Of a stretch of DNA of 64,000 nucleotides, positions 1 through 11,400 are shown in pieces. The DNA comes from Litoditis marina (taxonomy: Eukaryota > Nematoda > Chromadorea > Rhabditida > Rhabditidae). A model generated the notes under the pieces. That model made no database searches and had not been told where the DNA came from. It saw only the letters and a program-made list of their open reading frames with translations. The position numbers and the translations under genes were made by a program. The stretch spans positions 39,155,336 through 39,219,335 of the forward strand of contig OZ038433.1 of assembly GCA_964036275.1 (NCBI GenBank), in the 5' to 3' direction. The number at the start of each line of letters is the position of its first letter. Position 1 is the first letter of the stretch.

Positions 1-1460
1 ACTCTCTCGCATGCGATATTGTTCTCTATGCGGTGAGATAATCAGGCATTCGCACAGTTACAAACAATACATCTCATGAATAGATAACCTTCTCTCAGGT
101 TAGTGAACTGGGTTGTGTTCGTTTTTATGGAAAGCCATCACAGGCTTCCATTTTTTTTGAAAGGACTCTTCAAATCTTAATTTATCTATTCATTATTAAT
201 TTGTTTCACGCCGGCCATTTGTTGCTGAGTCTTGCCATGTAACAGTCTGACGACACTCAAAATTCGCCATACTTGCCCACGACAGTCTACTTGGAGGTTC
301 AGATTCGGTACTGCGCCAGTTCTTCTCTCCAAGTAGACTACGTGTTATTTTTTGCCTCTATCACTTACGCAACCAGGAACTCGTTAAGACACTCTAAGAA
401 CATGATGTCGACACCATGTTCTCCACACATCACTGTAGACGCCTCTACGAACGCATCCAGGCCTCCCCTTCACGAAAATACCAGTTACAAACTTATAATT
501 TTCCGAGAATTGTCAGAACCTATAAACGCAACTAGTGAACTCATGACCAACAGAATTTGAAACGATTAAGTGTCCTTGAAAAAATATCATTGGGTTCAGA
601 GTGAGTGTATTGAAGTTTGGACTGACCAAACTTTTGTTGGTTTTCGACGTTTCACTTTCATTTACTTGTCCAGTCTTTTTGAACACTAAGGATTCGAAAC
701 AGCCAAGTTCTCGCGGAGTGAATTTGTTGTTCAACCAACCTTCTCTGAAACTGTGGCCTTACCGCTCCGTACACCCCGTGTAATGCTCGATTCAGTTAGA
801 GAGGCATCGTGTCCCAGAACTGTGAAAAGCGTTCATACAGTTCGTATATTTTCAGACCCACGGCATCTAGTTTCAGCCAACTACGAAATAATACAAAATT
901 TGTTCACATTATGGTAATTTTGATCGGCTTGGGAAACACTGGTATTCGGGCCGTTACGGAAATAGTCAGGACGTCACCAAATACCAACCACCAGAAAAAA
1001 AGTACCATGTTGTCAATCGTACTATACTGATTACAATAATCTTATGAAGACCAGTATTCAAGGAGTATTTCTAGAAAAACAACAAAAACATGACATTGCT
1101 CACCCCTTTCGACAGAGAGCGAGCCATCTCCTCAATGATTCTGATTTTGGGTGAACAATTGTCGTCAATCTCTCCATCATAAATATTGGGTGACCTGCAT
1201 TTTTTGAGTGTCATTTTGTTAAGAATATAATAGTCCACGTTTGAAAAGTCCGGAATAGCAATTTTCGTATTTATAGATTTGTGTATATTTATAGATTTGT
1301 TGGTCAAACCCAAAACTTGAAAAAAACTGATCAAAAAGTTTAATGTCAAACTGAAATTATAAAATCTCGAATGTTTCAACTCGATTTGAACTGCCTTAAT
1401 TAGTATGTGTAGCATTCAAAGAAACCACAGCCTCAGTTCAACAAATATGAAGTGTTCTTG
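1..1460. other. Intergenic stretch, no supported gene
   Basis: AT-rich sequence. Short ORFs on both strands lack good splice signals, homology I recognise or a third-position coding pattern. A minus-strand hydrophobic stretch near 900-1020 looks membrane-like but has no acceptor in front of it, so I do not call it. Confidence 0.5.
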
Positions 1461-1466
1461 AGGTGA

Positions 1467-1738
1467 ATTCTATATCTAACCCGCTTTTTAGGTAACCTAA
1501 CCATTTTTTTGGTAACTAACCTTTTCTAAGGTTATTTCGGTGGTACCCGGAAATTAACCTGAAACAAAAAACAGGTTACCCTCAAATTTGGCTTGAAAAC
1601 TCGTCTTTACTGTTATTTTTGATGGTAACCCGATTTTGGTTTAAGGTTACTTAGAAGTTACTTATTCAAGTAACCTAAAAAATGTTACCAAACAAGGTTA
1701 GGTTACCCAGAAACCGGGTTTGTTGTAGAGTTGGCCTG
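1467..1738. mobile_element. MITE-like element rich in GGTTACC
   Basis: The left end reads TCTATATCTAACCCG followed by GGTAACCTAACC. The right end is its inverted counterpart, GGTTAGGTTACC followed by CGGGTTTGTTGTAGA. Between them lie many inverted GGTTACC/GGTAACC motifs. This fits a small palindromic inverted-repeat transposon. Its right end overlaps the 3' end of the coding-like exon at 1739-1924, so it appears to have cut that gene short. No transposase is present. Confidence 0.6.
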
Positions 1739-2420
1739 TTCCTGACCAACCTCTCGACCACGTTCTGTAGCATGACACCCTGAGCCACTCCGTCATATTC
1801 TAACACCATAGAGTAGCCGCGAGGTAGGTAATGGGGTAGGAAACCTGGAATATACCTATGTACTTCAAACCAGCGAAAATGATAATCTTTCTCTGAGTGC
1901 ACCGAGACTGGTCCGTTAACCTTTCTGAAAAAAAAACATCGAAAAAGATCCACACTGAGTTCGTCTCGAACTCTTGATATGAAGATCCCTCCGGTTTCGG
2001 GAAAAGTCAGGTTATCTATGTTCCCCGTTTTCTGCATTGAGTAATACGAGTGTCTCATCGGCATACATTGTTTCCTCAATTGCACAATTCTCTTCAAATG
2101 TTTTTATTCAACATTCAACGCTCCCCTGTAAACTGATAGCGCAATTAAACCGCAACCCCTTGGGATACGTATTTGTCATGGATTTTATCTATGCAAATGA
2201 ACTTTTTATTACTATTATTATTCATATTATTCATATTACTATTTTTATATACTGTTATACTCACTTTTGACGAAAACCTCTGCCTCTTCCGCGTCCACTC
2301 TGAGTGCGCGTGCCACCGGCTCCGAGGCTGGTGTACGCCTCGACCATGATATCCACGAAAACGCCAAAATCGTCCATTGACGCGCGACGAACAGTCGGAG
2401 TAGAGTCACATGAGGAAACC
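1739..2420 (-). pseudogene. Unrecognised nematode gene fragment, 3' end cut by a MITE
   Basis: Two coding-like exons are visible. The upstream piece (about 2420-2275) starts at an ATG, encodes an acidic stretch (MDDFGVFVDIMVEAY) followed by an Arg/Gly-rich tail, and ends at an AAAA|GTGAGT donor. The downstream piece (1924 to about 1739) follows a strong poly-T acceptor and encodes VNGPVSVHSEKDYHF, then PGFLPHYLPRGYSMVLEYDG and a VVERLVRNR segment. Right after this the frame runs into the GGTTACC element and a stop. A further stretch at 2060-1930 (NLTFPETGGIFISRVRDEL) may belong between them. I do not recognise the family. A related exon with the same splice phase lies at 4738-4900 on the other strand. 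Whether the two exons belong to one gene is an inference. Confidence 0.4.
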
Positions 2421-2429
2421 ATCGGGAAC

Positions 2430-4737
2430 AGATTGCATTCAAAACATAGACACATATGTAATAATAACAATAATAAGTAACAAATTTCAAGTTTTATTCG
2501 TCACGTCACAATGTTACACATTGCTGGTCCACTAACAATATAAGATGATTCAAACTAAACGGTTTCAGGTTTCCGAAAAATTACCGGTAAACATCAAAAT
2601 ATTGTGCTTCACGTGACTTGTCATAACTTCTTAAAAAAAATGACCGATTCTTTAAATTCATGTGTCACTCTCGTTTGGACCGATAAAATTAACAAACAAT
2701 CGAAAAGCTTTGAGTATTCTGTCACAACTATTCTCGGTAGTTTGACACAGCCATTTGAAACGTTAAGTAGTTAACCACACTTATTGGAGGTTTGGGAATT
2801 GTGTCAGAAATAATCAAGGTTTGAAAAAATGTGTCAGAAATATTCGTGCCGCGAAAATATGAAGAACTATCATGAAATGAAAACTAATAGGACTGGACAT
2901 CAAGAAAAAAACTGGTACACACACAACTCAGCACAGGTTCGATACCTACTTTTTTGTCTACCATGCCGTATTCTATCTTGTACTTTATATACCATTCGAG
3001 CGAAACTTCGTGGCATAGACGAAAGTGACATCGAGACCGCTCAGAATGAAACAAATAACCACTTTTTTTTCGTTTTTTTTTTCATTTGTTTTAAATTAAT
3101 AATGTTATCGAATGGAACGTTACGTGAAAAAGGTTTGAGTCTGAGTCACAAAATGCCCACTGGTAATTTTCTGATCACGTTTTTGTCATTTGGTATATTA
3201 AAAACATACGACCTGTTACACACGAACTTGTTTTAACTTGTTTTCAGGTAATTTCAGTTGAAGTAGAATGACTAGATCTCAATTGTAGTTTGGTATCAAC
3301 ACGAGCCATAAGTGAAGGCAACGAGATTAAACTACAAACGCAATAGGAAATGGCAATATACATGGTAGACGCTTGATCTGAAATCAGCAAATCTTATTCA
3401 TCATTGTAAAAACTCAAATGTATATGAAAACAGAATATTGAAAAAAATTTCTGAAGATCGGAAGAATAAACTGCAGACAGTGGGGCGTTGGCCTTGTTTG
3501 TGTGGTAACTGTGATGAAATACAATGCAACTAGATTGCGATAATTGAATTAGGTAAGTAGCATGATACGAGCAATACATCAAAATGATATAGATAAATTT
3601 GGAGGTGATGTCAAAAGCAGACATGATGAATTACAACCACTCAAAACAAGAGTTGAGTATTTTTAGTCGAGAACTGATTTCTACAATCGTGAATTCATTT
3701 GTTGTTGTTTTAAAAAAAGACAGGATACGTTGTATTCTCAGTCATAAAGTGGGTTTTATCTGTTCGTGGATGCTAAATACAGCAACAGTAATAAATTGAG
3801 TTGGCAAATCAAAAAAGTCATGTTAAACTATGGTTTTTTGTTCGGAAAACAATCTCTGCGAATGGTAGTACACTACAAGATTATAGTAGTTCACTGCAAG
3901 ATTTAATTCAGAGAATGCAGTATTTTACCGAGGTTACACCTACATTTTATTTTTATGCTTCCAACAAGCAAAGCAACGGTTTGGTTGAAAGTTAAAGTAG
4001 GCAGCTTTTGTTTTCGAGTAATTATTGACTTTTCCATGTCTGTTTCTCTCCAGTATTACCCTGAATTGATCTATAAATATGATATAAACTCCATTCTCGC
4101 ATCATGTGTTTCACCTTATTCAATTATCGCAATCCAGTTACTGTGTTATTCATTTCACAGCCCTCATAAACAAGAGCAACGCCCCAGTTTCTGCAGTTCA
4201 CGTTCTGAGCTTCTGAACCTTTTTTCCTCATATTTTTAAATAACTAGTGGGAGCTTTGATTCACATTCACAAAAAAACCGATTCATGTTCTTCACACAAT
4301 TTGATGTTCAAGGTTTGGACCGTCAGCGATTTCACAGACCGTATGAAAATTGGCCAGTGCTCTTCAAGTCAGGTTTTATTTATATATTCACGTGGTAATT
4401 CGCGGGTGATTAATACTTTTGAAAACAGCAGATCCGTCTCGATCGCAGGCTTTTCTGTTCCACGATTTTCTGTTTTGGGACAAATTCTTCAATACGGAAA
4501 ATATCTACTCAAAAAAATATTCGGAGAGTTTCGAGTGGAGTCGAACCCAAAACTCGTGACCTTTTCAAAAACTTGTATCTTGAACACAGTCCTCATATTG
4601 TGTGCGCGAAGTTTTGATCGGTTGCATCCAGCTAGATGGATATTATGTCAAAAACTTATATTGTAATCCTTCCCACCTTCTGTCATGTCTCGAGCGATAC
4701 TCTGTACTTCTTGTAATTATGTTGATTTACCTTCCAG
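2430..4737. other. Gene-poor stretch with one small MITE
   Basis: AT-rich DNA with scattered short ORFs. Apart from the TTGTAGTTTG-type palindromic MITE at 3281-3340, I see nothing that I can defend. The frame around 4500-4600 might contain a distant match (RVESNPKLVTF) to an upstream exon of the 1.7-kb gene, but it is too weak to call. Confidence 0.4.
3281..3340. repeat. MITE of the TTGTAGTTTGATC family
   Basis: Begins AATTGTAGTTTGGTATCAA and ends GAGATTAAACTACAAACG, so the ends are inverted copies. It belongs to the family seen more fully at 10821-10887, 15980-16052 and 42891-42964. Confidence 0.6.
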
Positions 4738-4900
4738 AACGATGAATGGACTAGTCACAGTGCACTCGAAGAAAGATAGTCATTTTTCCAACATGACTAG
4801 TCCGATAAGCTCAAAAGTGTTTTCAGGTCTTCTTCCTCATTACTCACCTCTCGGCTATTCTCTGGTGAAATCATACGCTCAGTATGGAAATGAAATTTGA
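4738..4900 (+). pseudogene. Orphan exon related to the 1.7-kb gene
   Basis: After the acceptor TTACCTTCCAG the sequence reads MNGLVTVHSKKDSHF, then FSGLLPHYSPLGYSLVKSY, and stops at 4898-4900. This aligns along its length with the minus-strand exon at 1739-1924 (VNGPVSVHSEKDYHF, then GFLPHYLPRGYSMV), including the split-codon phase at the acceptor. Shared motifs are NG-V-VHS-KD-HF and PHY-P-GYS. The function is unknown to me. No convincing upstream exon on this strand is visible, so it is either a fragment left by an inverted duplication or part of a gene with diverged neighbours. Confidence 0.4.
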
Positions 4901-5062
4901 AATTGAAGATAAGTATAGTTCGTTTCACCAAACAATGTACCTCTACGAAATAATATGTTTATTGTTCGAGGATAATTATGGTGACTGTGATCCACTGTTT
5001 AGTGGTAGCCATTTCCATTCTCGTAATATTTACGCTTTGAAATTTTATCGAAAACTATGCTA

Positions 5063-5267
5063 CCGGTATAGTCGTCGCCAACGGAAAGGCGGGAGGGTAC
5101 TGTATATCTCACTTCCCGCTGTGTACGCGCGCATGTGTTCTATTCCAAGGCTTGCTGGTTACGTTCTCTAGTAGCGCAGTGGTTCGCGCGCTGATACAAA
5201 AATTTTGCTCGCAGGTTCGATTCCGGAGAGAGACAGAGATTTATAAATTTGGCACCCACTGTAGCAT
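5063..5267 (+). mobile_element. SINE-like element with tRNA promoter boxes, copy 1
   Basis: About 205 bp. It carries a perfect Pol III A box (TAGCGCAGTGG, 5172-5182) and B box (GGTTCGATTCC, 5214-5224). The first half (TAGTCGTCGCCAA through GTACTGTATATCTCA) and the tail TTTATAAATTTGGCACC are shared with the minus-strand copies at 11636-11840 and 8902-9062. The tRNA-like part lies in the 3' half, not at the 5' end as in usual SINEs. Confidence 0.7.
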
Positions 5268-5414
5268 TCAAATCTAAGTCACACAAAATTAGGTCCCATA
5301 GAATCGTAATACAAAAAATGAAGAAACACTACATCAAAACCGAAAAAAACACATGTGACTATGAATGAAGGACATGTGAATATGTTTACTATAGAAAATA
5401 GTACAATATTCATT

Positions 5415-8400
5415 CTAGTACGCCATGAGTAGTTGTTCAAGAACTTCTTCGTATTTACGTCGAATCAACTGTAATCCCTCCGGAGTAAAATGTGCACCAT
5501 CACGTGTATATGCACGTGAACTGGATCTGTTGTAGAGATACATGTAATTTCCCTCGAACATTGCCTGAAAAAAAATTCAAATATTCTTAGAATTCGGACA
5601 CTCCCCCCCCCCTGCTAAAGAAATGAGATTCTAGAAAACTGGGTACATAAATACACTAGTTTGGAATAAAACGAATTACGCATGAAATGTACAAACTAGT
5701 GAGCATCTGTCCAATTGTTGATGTTTGTGAAATAAAAATTCACATCCAACACGAATATAACTTACTTCGTTCACTCTGTTTAAAATGCAGTTTGAGCACT
5801 TTAGATGTTGCAATCTCGCCCGATGATATCTCTGCTGTGCGAAATCTTGCTGCAAAACTGATGTTTGAGTATGAAATCGATGTCATTCATTAATCAATAA
5901 CAGATATTTTGGTCACAGCTACTAGGCCAGTTAGAGGGCGGGACAGAGTTACCGTTCGGCTGTCTTCACATAAACTGAGTACGTATGCTAGAAGATCCCG
6001 GCATCTTCATCCCATCCTGCGTCTCCTCAAACGTACGCTATTTCTCTACTCTCACATTTAGCCAGGATTTATGAGACGAGACATAGTGAGGCAGAGCAAG
6101 AGACGCAGGATGAGATGAAGGTGCCCGGATCTCCTAGCATACGTACTCTGTGGTTCGATCCCCGCAAGCTGCGTTATTTATTTGGCGGATCGCGTGATCT
6201 GGTAGTGCTTGCCGATCCTATACATGCACCCTCTACGGACAGTCCTTCTATGGTTGATAGTGAAACGGAATGGAATAGGCTGTACAAAATTGTTTTCATT
6301 CATATTTACCTGTCTAGTTACTTTCATATCATCCAAAGGTATGTTCTGTTGTAGTCTTTTGGCAACTTCATACGCAACTTTATCCATTTGTGAAAAATAA
6401 TAGGGCAGGTCGATCACCACATGTTTGCTTCTTTTACTTGAAATGAAATGTGGAAGATATAAGAAGTTAATCGAACTCAATGGTAAAATGTATAAACACC
6501 GCAGGTTTCTTGTACCAGTAACTTGAGGTTTAGTGGTTTCCGTTCCTGCGTAGACACCATCACCATCCTACACAATCAAGCTAGCCCATTTTAACATGTT
6601 AATTTGATACTCGATTTATTTAAGTTCGATGTAAACTGTATTCTTTGAACAATCAGATTATTCAAAATGAGTTTATGTATTTTTATACACTCAGATAAAA
6701 AAAAAGGCTGCAAACAGTAGGAAGGTACGAAGTCGGAGTGTAACATCTCCGTAAATTTAGTCAGTTTCCTACAAGAGTTTGAGCGACAATTGAACATCTG
6801 TCAAGTAAATGTTTTCTCTTTGAAAAAGTGACGTTATCCACCTGTAATAGTCCAAGTTTTCCTGCATAATGTTGAATACAGTATCTTTGTCGAAAATCTT
6901 TGTGGGACCCAGCACTTCATCCAACCTGAACCATATGTAATAAACAAAATAAGATGTTATCCGAAAATAACAACTATCACTCCTTTATAGTTAAATTATT
7001 GTGCTCTGCTGAAGATGAACTCAAAAATAGTTTCGATCCTGATTCAATACGATTTTCGGGTTTGGTCAGAGGGTTGGATCGTCATCAGTTGAACACCTCT
7101 GAGAAAATGAAAACAGGACAAAAAACCATCTTCTTACGATATATTGAGATAATTGGACATTGCATTTACTTCACTGCACGTTTTCAAGCTCAAAACATGG
7201 TATACTCGAGTCGTCTTGAATCAGGGTCGAAACGTATATTGAGATAATTAATCACAGAGCACATCAATATAACTGTAACACCCAAAACGTGGTAGTGGCA
7301 AAAATAAATTTTGTTCAAATGAATAACGTACTAAATCACTCCTTTGCTTTCTCATTCAATAATGGTTCAAAAAACCCATAATATCTAGAGAACATAGAAA
7401 TGAGAAAAAAGTATGGTAAAACTAACTTTGATAAATTAATGATAAGCAATATATCTGGTTTCATTTTCTCAACTACAATTCGAGCCGCCTCCGTGAAATC
7501 CGGACAGTTATTGTAGAGTGGTACACACGCTGAGATCAATAGTCGATGAAAACAAACAGATAAACAACAACAACTTGAGAAAGAATTTGAAAGACTCTTT
7601 GAACTTTGGTCAAATCGTTTCACTTAGAAAGGGCTATTATAATTGATTGACTTTTTTTCAGTTCCTTTCATTCATTTTCAACTGCCTCATGAGTCGATAA
7701 ACTTGTAAATACTTTTTCAACCACTTCGGCTTACATTTATTCATTTGTAACCATACCGGGAACACTGAACAATCTCAGTTGACTGTAGCGATTGTCCAGA
7801 ATATCTTTTAGCAGCGGAAGAGCCCGATACGCGATTGAATTTCCCAAAACAAGTATTTTCGCATTCCCGGGTCCTCGCTGAAGTAGTTGTAGCAAAGTTT
7901 CAATTTAGAATCGACTAGAATGTTTATTGAAATCGAGAATGGTGTATTTGTTGTAACACATATTATAGTTAATATAATTGTCTCTTTTTGTCTAATCGAA
8001 ATGTTGAAAATCGAAGAATTATCCGCGCTTTTTTTGTTTTACTCGGAAAAACGTTTTTACATCATACGTCAACCCGTATCTTAAAGAAGGCCTGACAAGA
8101 ACCAAATCTCGTTCCTTGCTCCATGGTCAATTCATTCGCTCCCACGCGAATACGCCCCAAAAACGAAGTTTTCGAATCTCCGCTCATGAATTGTGATTAA
8201 ATGATGCACAGAATATAAATTAATAAGGTTTTACAGCGAATTTGCATTGGAGCGATGGAGTTAACCGTGCAGCGAAAGGCATGAAATTCGGTTCCTGTCA
8301 GACCACCTTTAATGATTCTCACTCAAAATGCCTTGGATCAATCTGTAAAACACCCGTGTTTGACTCAATTTTTTTTCACTAGACTTTGACTCAAGTAGAC

Positions 8401-11400
8401 CAGTTTCGTACCTTTTCGCACCTTCTCTCTAAGAATGTCGTATGATTTGTCCATTGCATGACCTCTTCATCATCATCGCAAGGCAGTGGAAATACAACTT
8501 TTCTGTGCTCCTGCATATTCCAGTCAATAGCTGCTGCTGTAAGCACCAGTTGAATGAATTGAAGGTGGGTACAGGATTTGTCAAACCGTTGTGGACACCG
8601 TGCCATCGATTTTGTAAGGGGCGGGGTTTGGCGAAGGGCCAGCCTACGTACCCTTGATCTACATACTCTCTCAATTGCTAGTAATCAACGACCGCTGGCC
8701 CTGCATCGCAATCAATCAACCCTCTACTGTCTTTATTGGAAAAATGGCGACTATAGAAACTAAACCGAGTACAGCTATCAAGTACTCCATCTAGCTAGCG
8801 GCCGAAGGCAAGCGGCGAGCGACCGCCGCTCAATCGCTATAGTTTGTGTTTCAAAAAAACGTGCACTGGCATGCGTTTATAGTATTTTTGTCCAATAGGG
8901 GGTGCCAAATTTATAACTTTAGTCTCTAGCCGGAATCGAGCCTGCGAGAAAAAGATTCGTAGCGCTAACCACTACGAGAGAAACAAATCGATAAGCAGTG
9001 GAATGGAGAACATTTGTTCGTACACAGCGACAATTGAGATATACAGTACCCTTCCTATTCTTACCTATAGGATTTGTCAAACCGTTGTGGACACCGTACC
9101 ATCGAATTTGTATGGGACAGGGTTTGGCGAGCGGCCAGTTCGTCTGCGTATCATTGATCTACACACTCTCTCAACTGCTGGCAGATAATCAACGACCGCT
9201 CGCCCCGCATCGCTCAATCAATTGAACCCTCTGCTGTCTTTATGGGGAAAATGCCGACTATATATCGAGTGGTTTCTCTTCAACTGTCAATACATCCAAA
9301 GAGTAATAAGGCGATAAAATTAATATGGATAGAATACACACAAATACTACAATCACACTATTTCGTGAGTCACATGTGATCAGATATTTCTGGAAAAGTG
9401 GTTTTTTAGTTCTTGAGTTTTTTTACTTCTGCATTCACTTTCGTCCTACTTTTCTCTTCCAAACAGGCAAAAATGAATTTATTGTTTAGATAGTTTAGAT
9501 AAAAGCTGGAATCAATTCGTTTCAAGAGTTGTGAATATCTCACAGAGTGACACAGCCAAACGTAACAACGCTTCTCAAACTCACCTCAATTACTTGATGA
9601 AAGAGCATGGCAATAATGAGAGCACCAAAGAAGAGTGAAACAGTCGCTAAATTGAAGCTAAAACTTATGTAAAATTATCACAATTTAGCAAATTAATGAT
9701 TCTGTGGTTTTGTGAAAGTTGACTGCTACTACTCAAAACGTTCTTTCCGACTACAAAACTGAGAAGTACTAAAATGAAGATTTTCTTCGGAAGTAGAAAC
9801 TACCTAGTTACCCGATTCCGGGCTAAGTTACTCAGCAGTAGGTGGAAAATGAACCTACTTTGAATCTTAAGGGAATTTTCGTTAAGATAATATTTAGTTC
9901 CAACAATAAGGGGCCAGTGTACCAGATATAGTGAATACGAAACATCTCCCAGGTAAACCAGCAAGTTGCCAGTAAGTAGGCGGCTAGATGATGTGCCAGA
10001 GAGGTATATTATATATGCAGTAGTATTTGTGCCAAAAATTCTGAACATTAGGTAGTTCAGTTGAAACATGTAAACCTCCACAGAAACATTGATTTTGAAC
10101 TAAAAAACATTATGTTGTGTTCATACCAAATTTATTTTCAACGTAGAAACAGAAAAATCATTCATCAAGTAAGCAAACGTGTAAATGTTGGTTTTTTGAT
10201 GGTTTTCTTGAAGAGTGTAAATTTTGGTTTCTGAATATTTTTCTTGAAGCGAATGCAGGATTTACCTCATTGCGATCTGTCCAGTACATGGTGGAGTAAC
10301 AATCACAGTGGTAATAAGTGTTATCAATAGAGCATCGCACAATTGTAACTGTTTGTTGGAAATATTTTGTGATGGATTATTTGTCACTTCTGTGCACTCG
10401 AATGCAAGAGAACCAAGAAGAAACTGCCAGATTCTACAAAACAGTGAAAGGTTCTGGAGAAAAATGGTCAAAAAGACAGTTAAATACTACGGTTGTGACA
10501 CACTCAATGTGAGTTCTTGGAAGGTTGTTTTCTAGTGGAGCCTTGAGCAGTACTTTCGGTAGAAACATGTGTGTTCAAGTAATTTCACATTCCACTAAAG
10601 AATACATTATAATGAATAAATTGATGAATTTGTTCGATTAAATCATTCGAGAGCCTACCTACAAAACATGAATCCATATGAAACGTTAGGTGGAGAATAC
10701 AGTTGTAAAAGCAATGATGTCCCGGCTAACAAAAGCAACAGAGCACACCTTAAACATACTCGTTTTAAATACAATGAAGTTGAGAAGTTTCACAGTGGTT
10801 GTAGGGGGTGGCTAAATCGAAATTGTAGTTTGATCTGAAAACACAGTAACGTTTTCGGCATTACAAAACAGCGAGATCAAACTACATGCACCTCAGATCA
10901 ACAGATCAAGCGGACGTGTGCAGTATATTTCAGTCAATAGTTTCTACAACTGATGTACCATACCGTTCGACTGTTCTCCATTGATTAGTTGCACCAAGAG
11001 CGAGCGGGGCTATTAGGTAAAATTGTATCTCGACGCCGAGCGACCACGAATGAAGAAAAAATCGATACGATGAAATCTGTAACCTCTGCCATTTTTAACG
11101 GGAATAATGAACCATAAAGCCGTTGTGAATGTAGTAATACCTTCAAGGGGTGTTTCTACTCACTTTTGATCTACACCTTTCATCTTCAGACAAACAATTC
11201 CAACCGGTCCCATTTGCAATGTGTGGTCGTTTCTGTTGGTAAGATGAAAAAAAATAGAAAAAAACCTTTGTTTCAGTACACACACCCAACAGGGTGAAGT
11301 ATGAAAGTTTCGATTTTTGCCAACGCTCCAAAAATGATAACTCACCTGATCCCAATAACCATGCGAATCGTACAATGGCTGAATATTGGATGTGAAGGTG

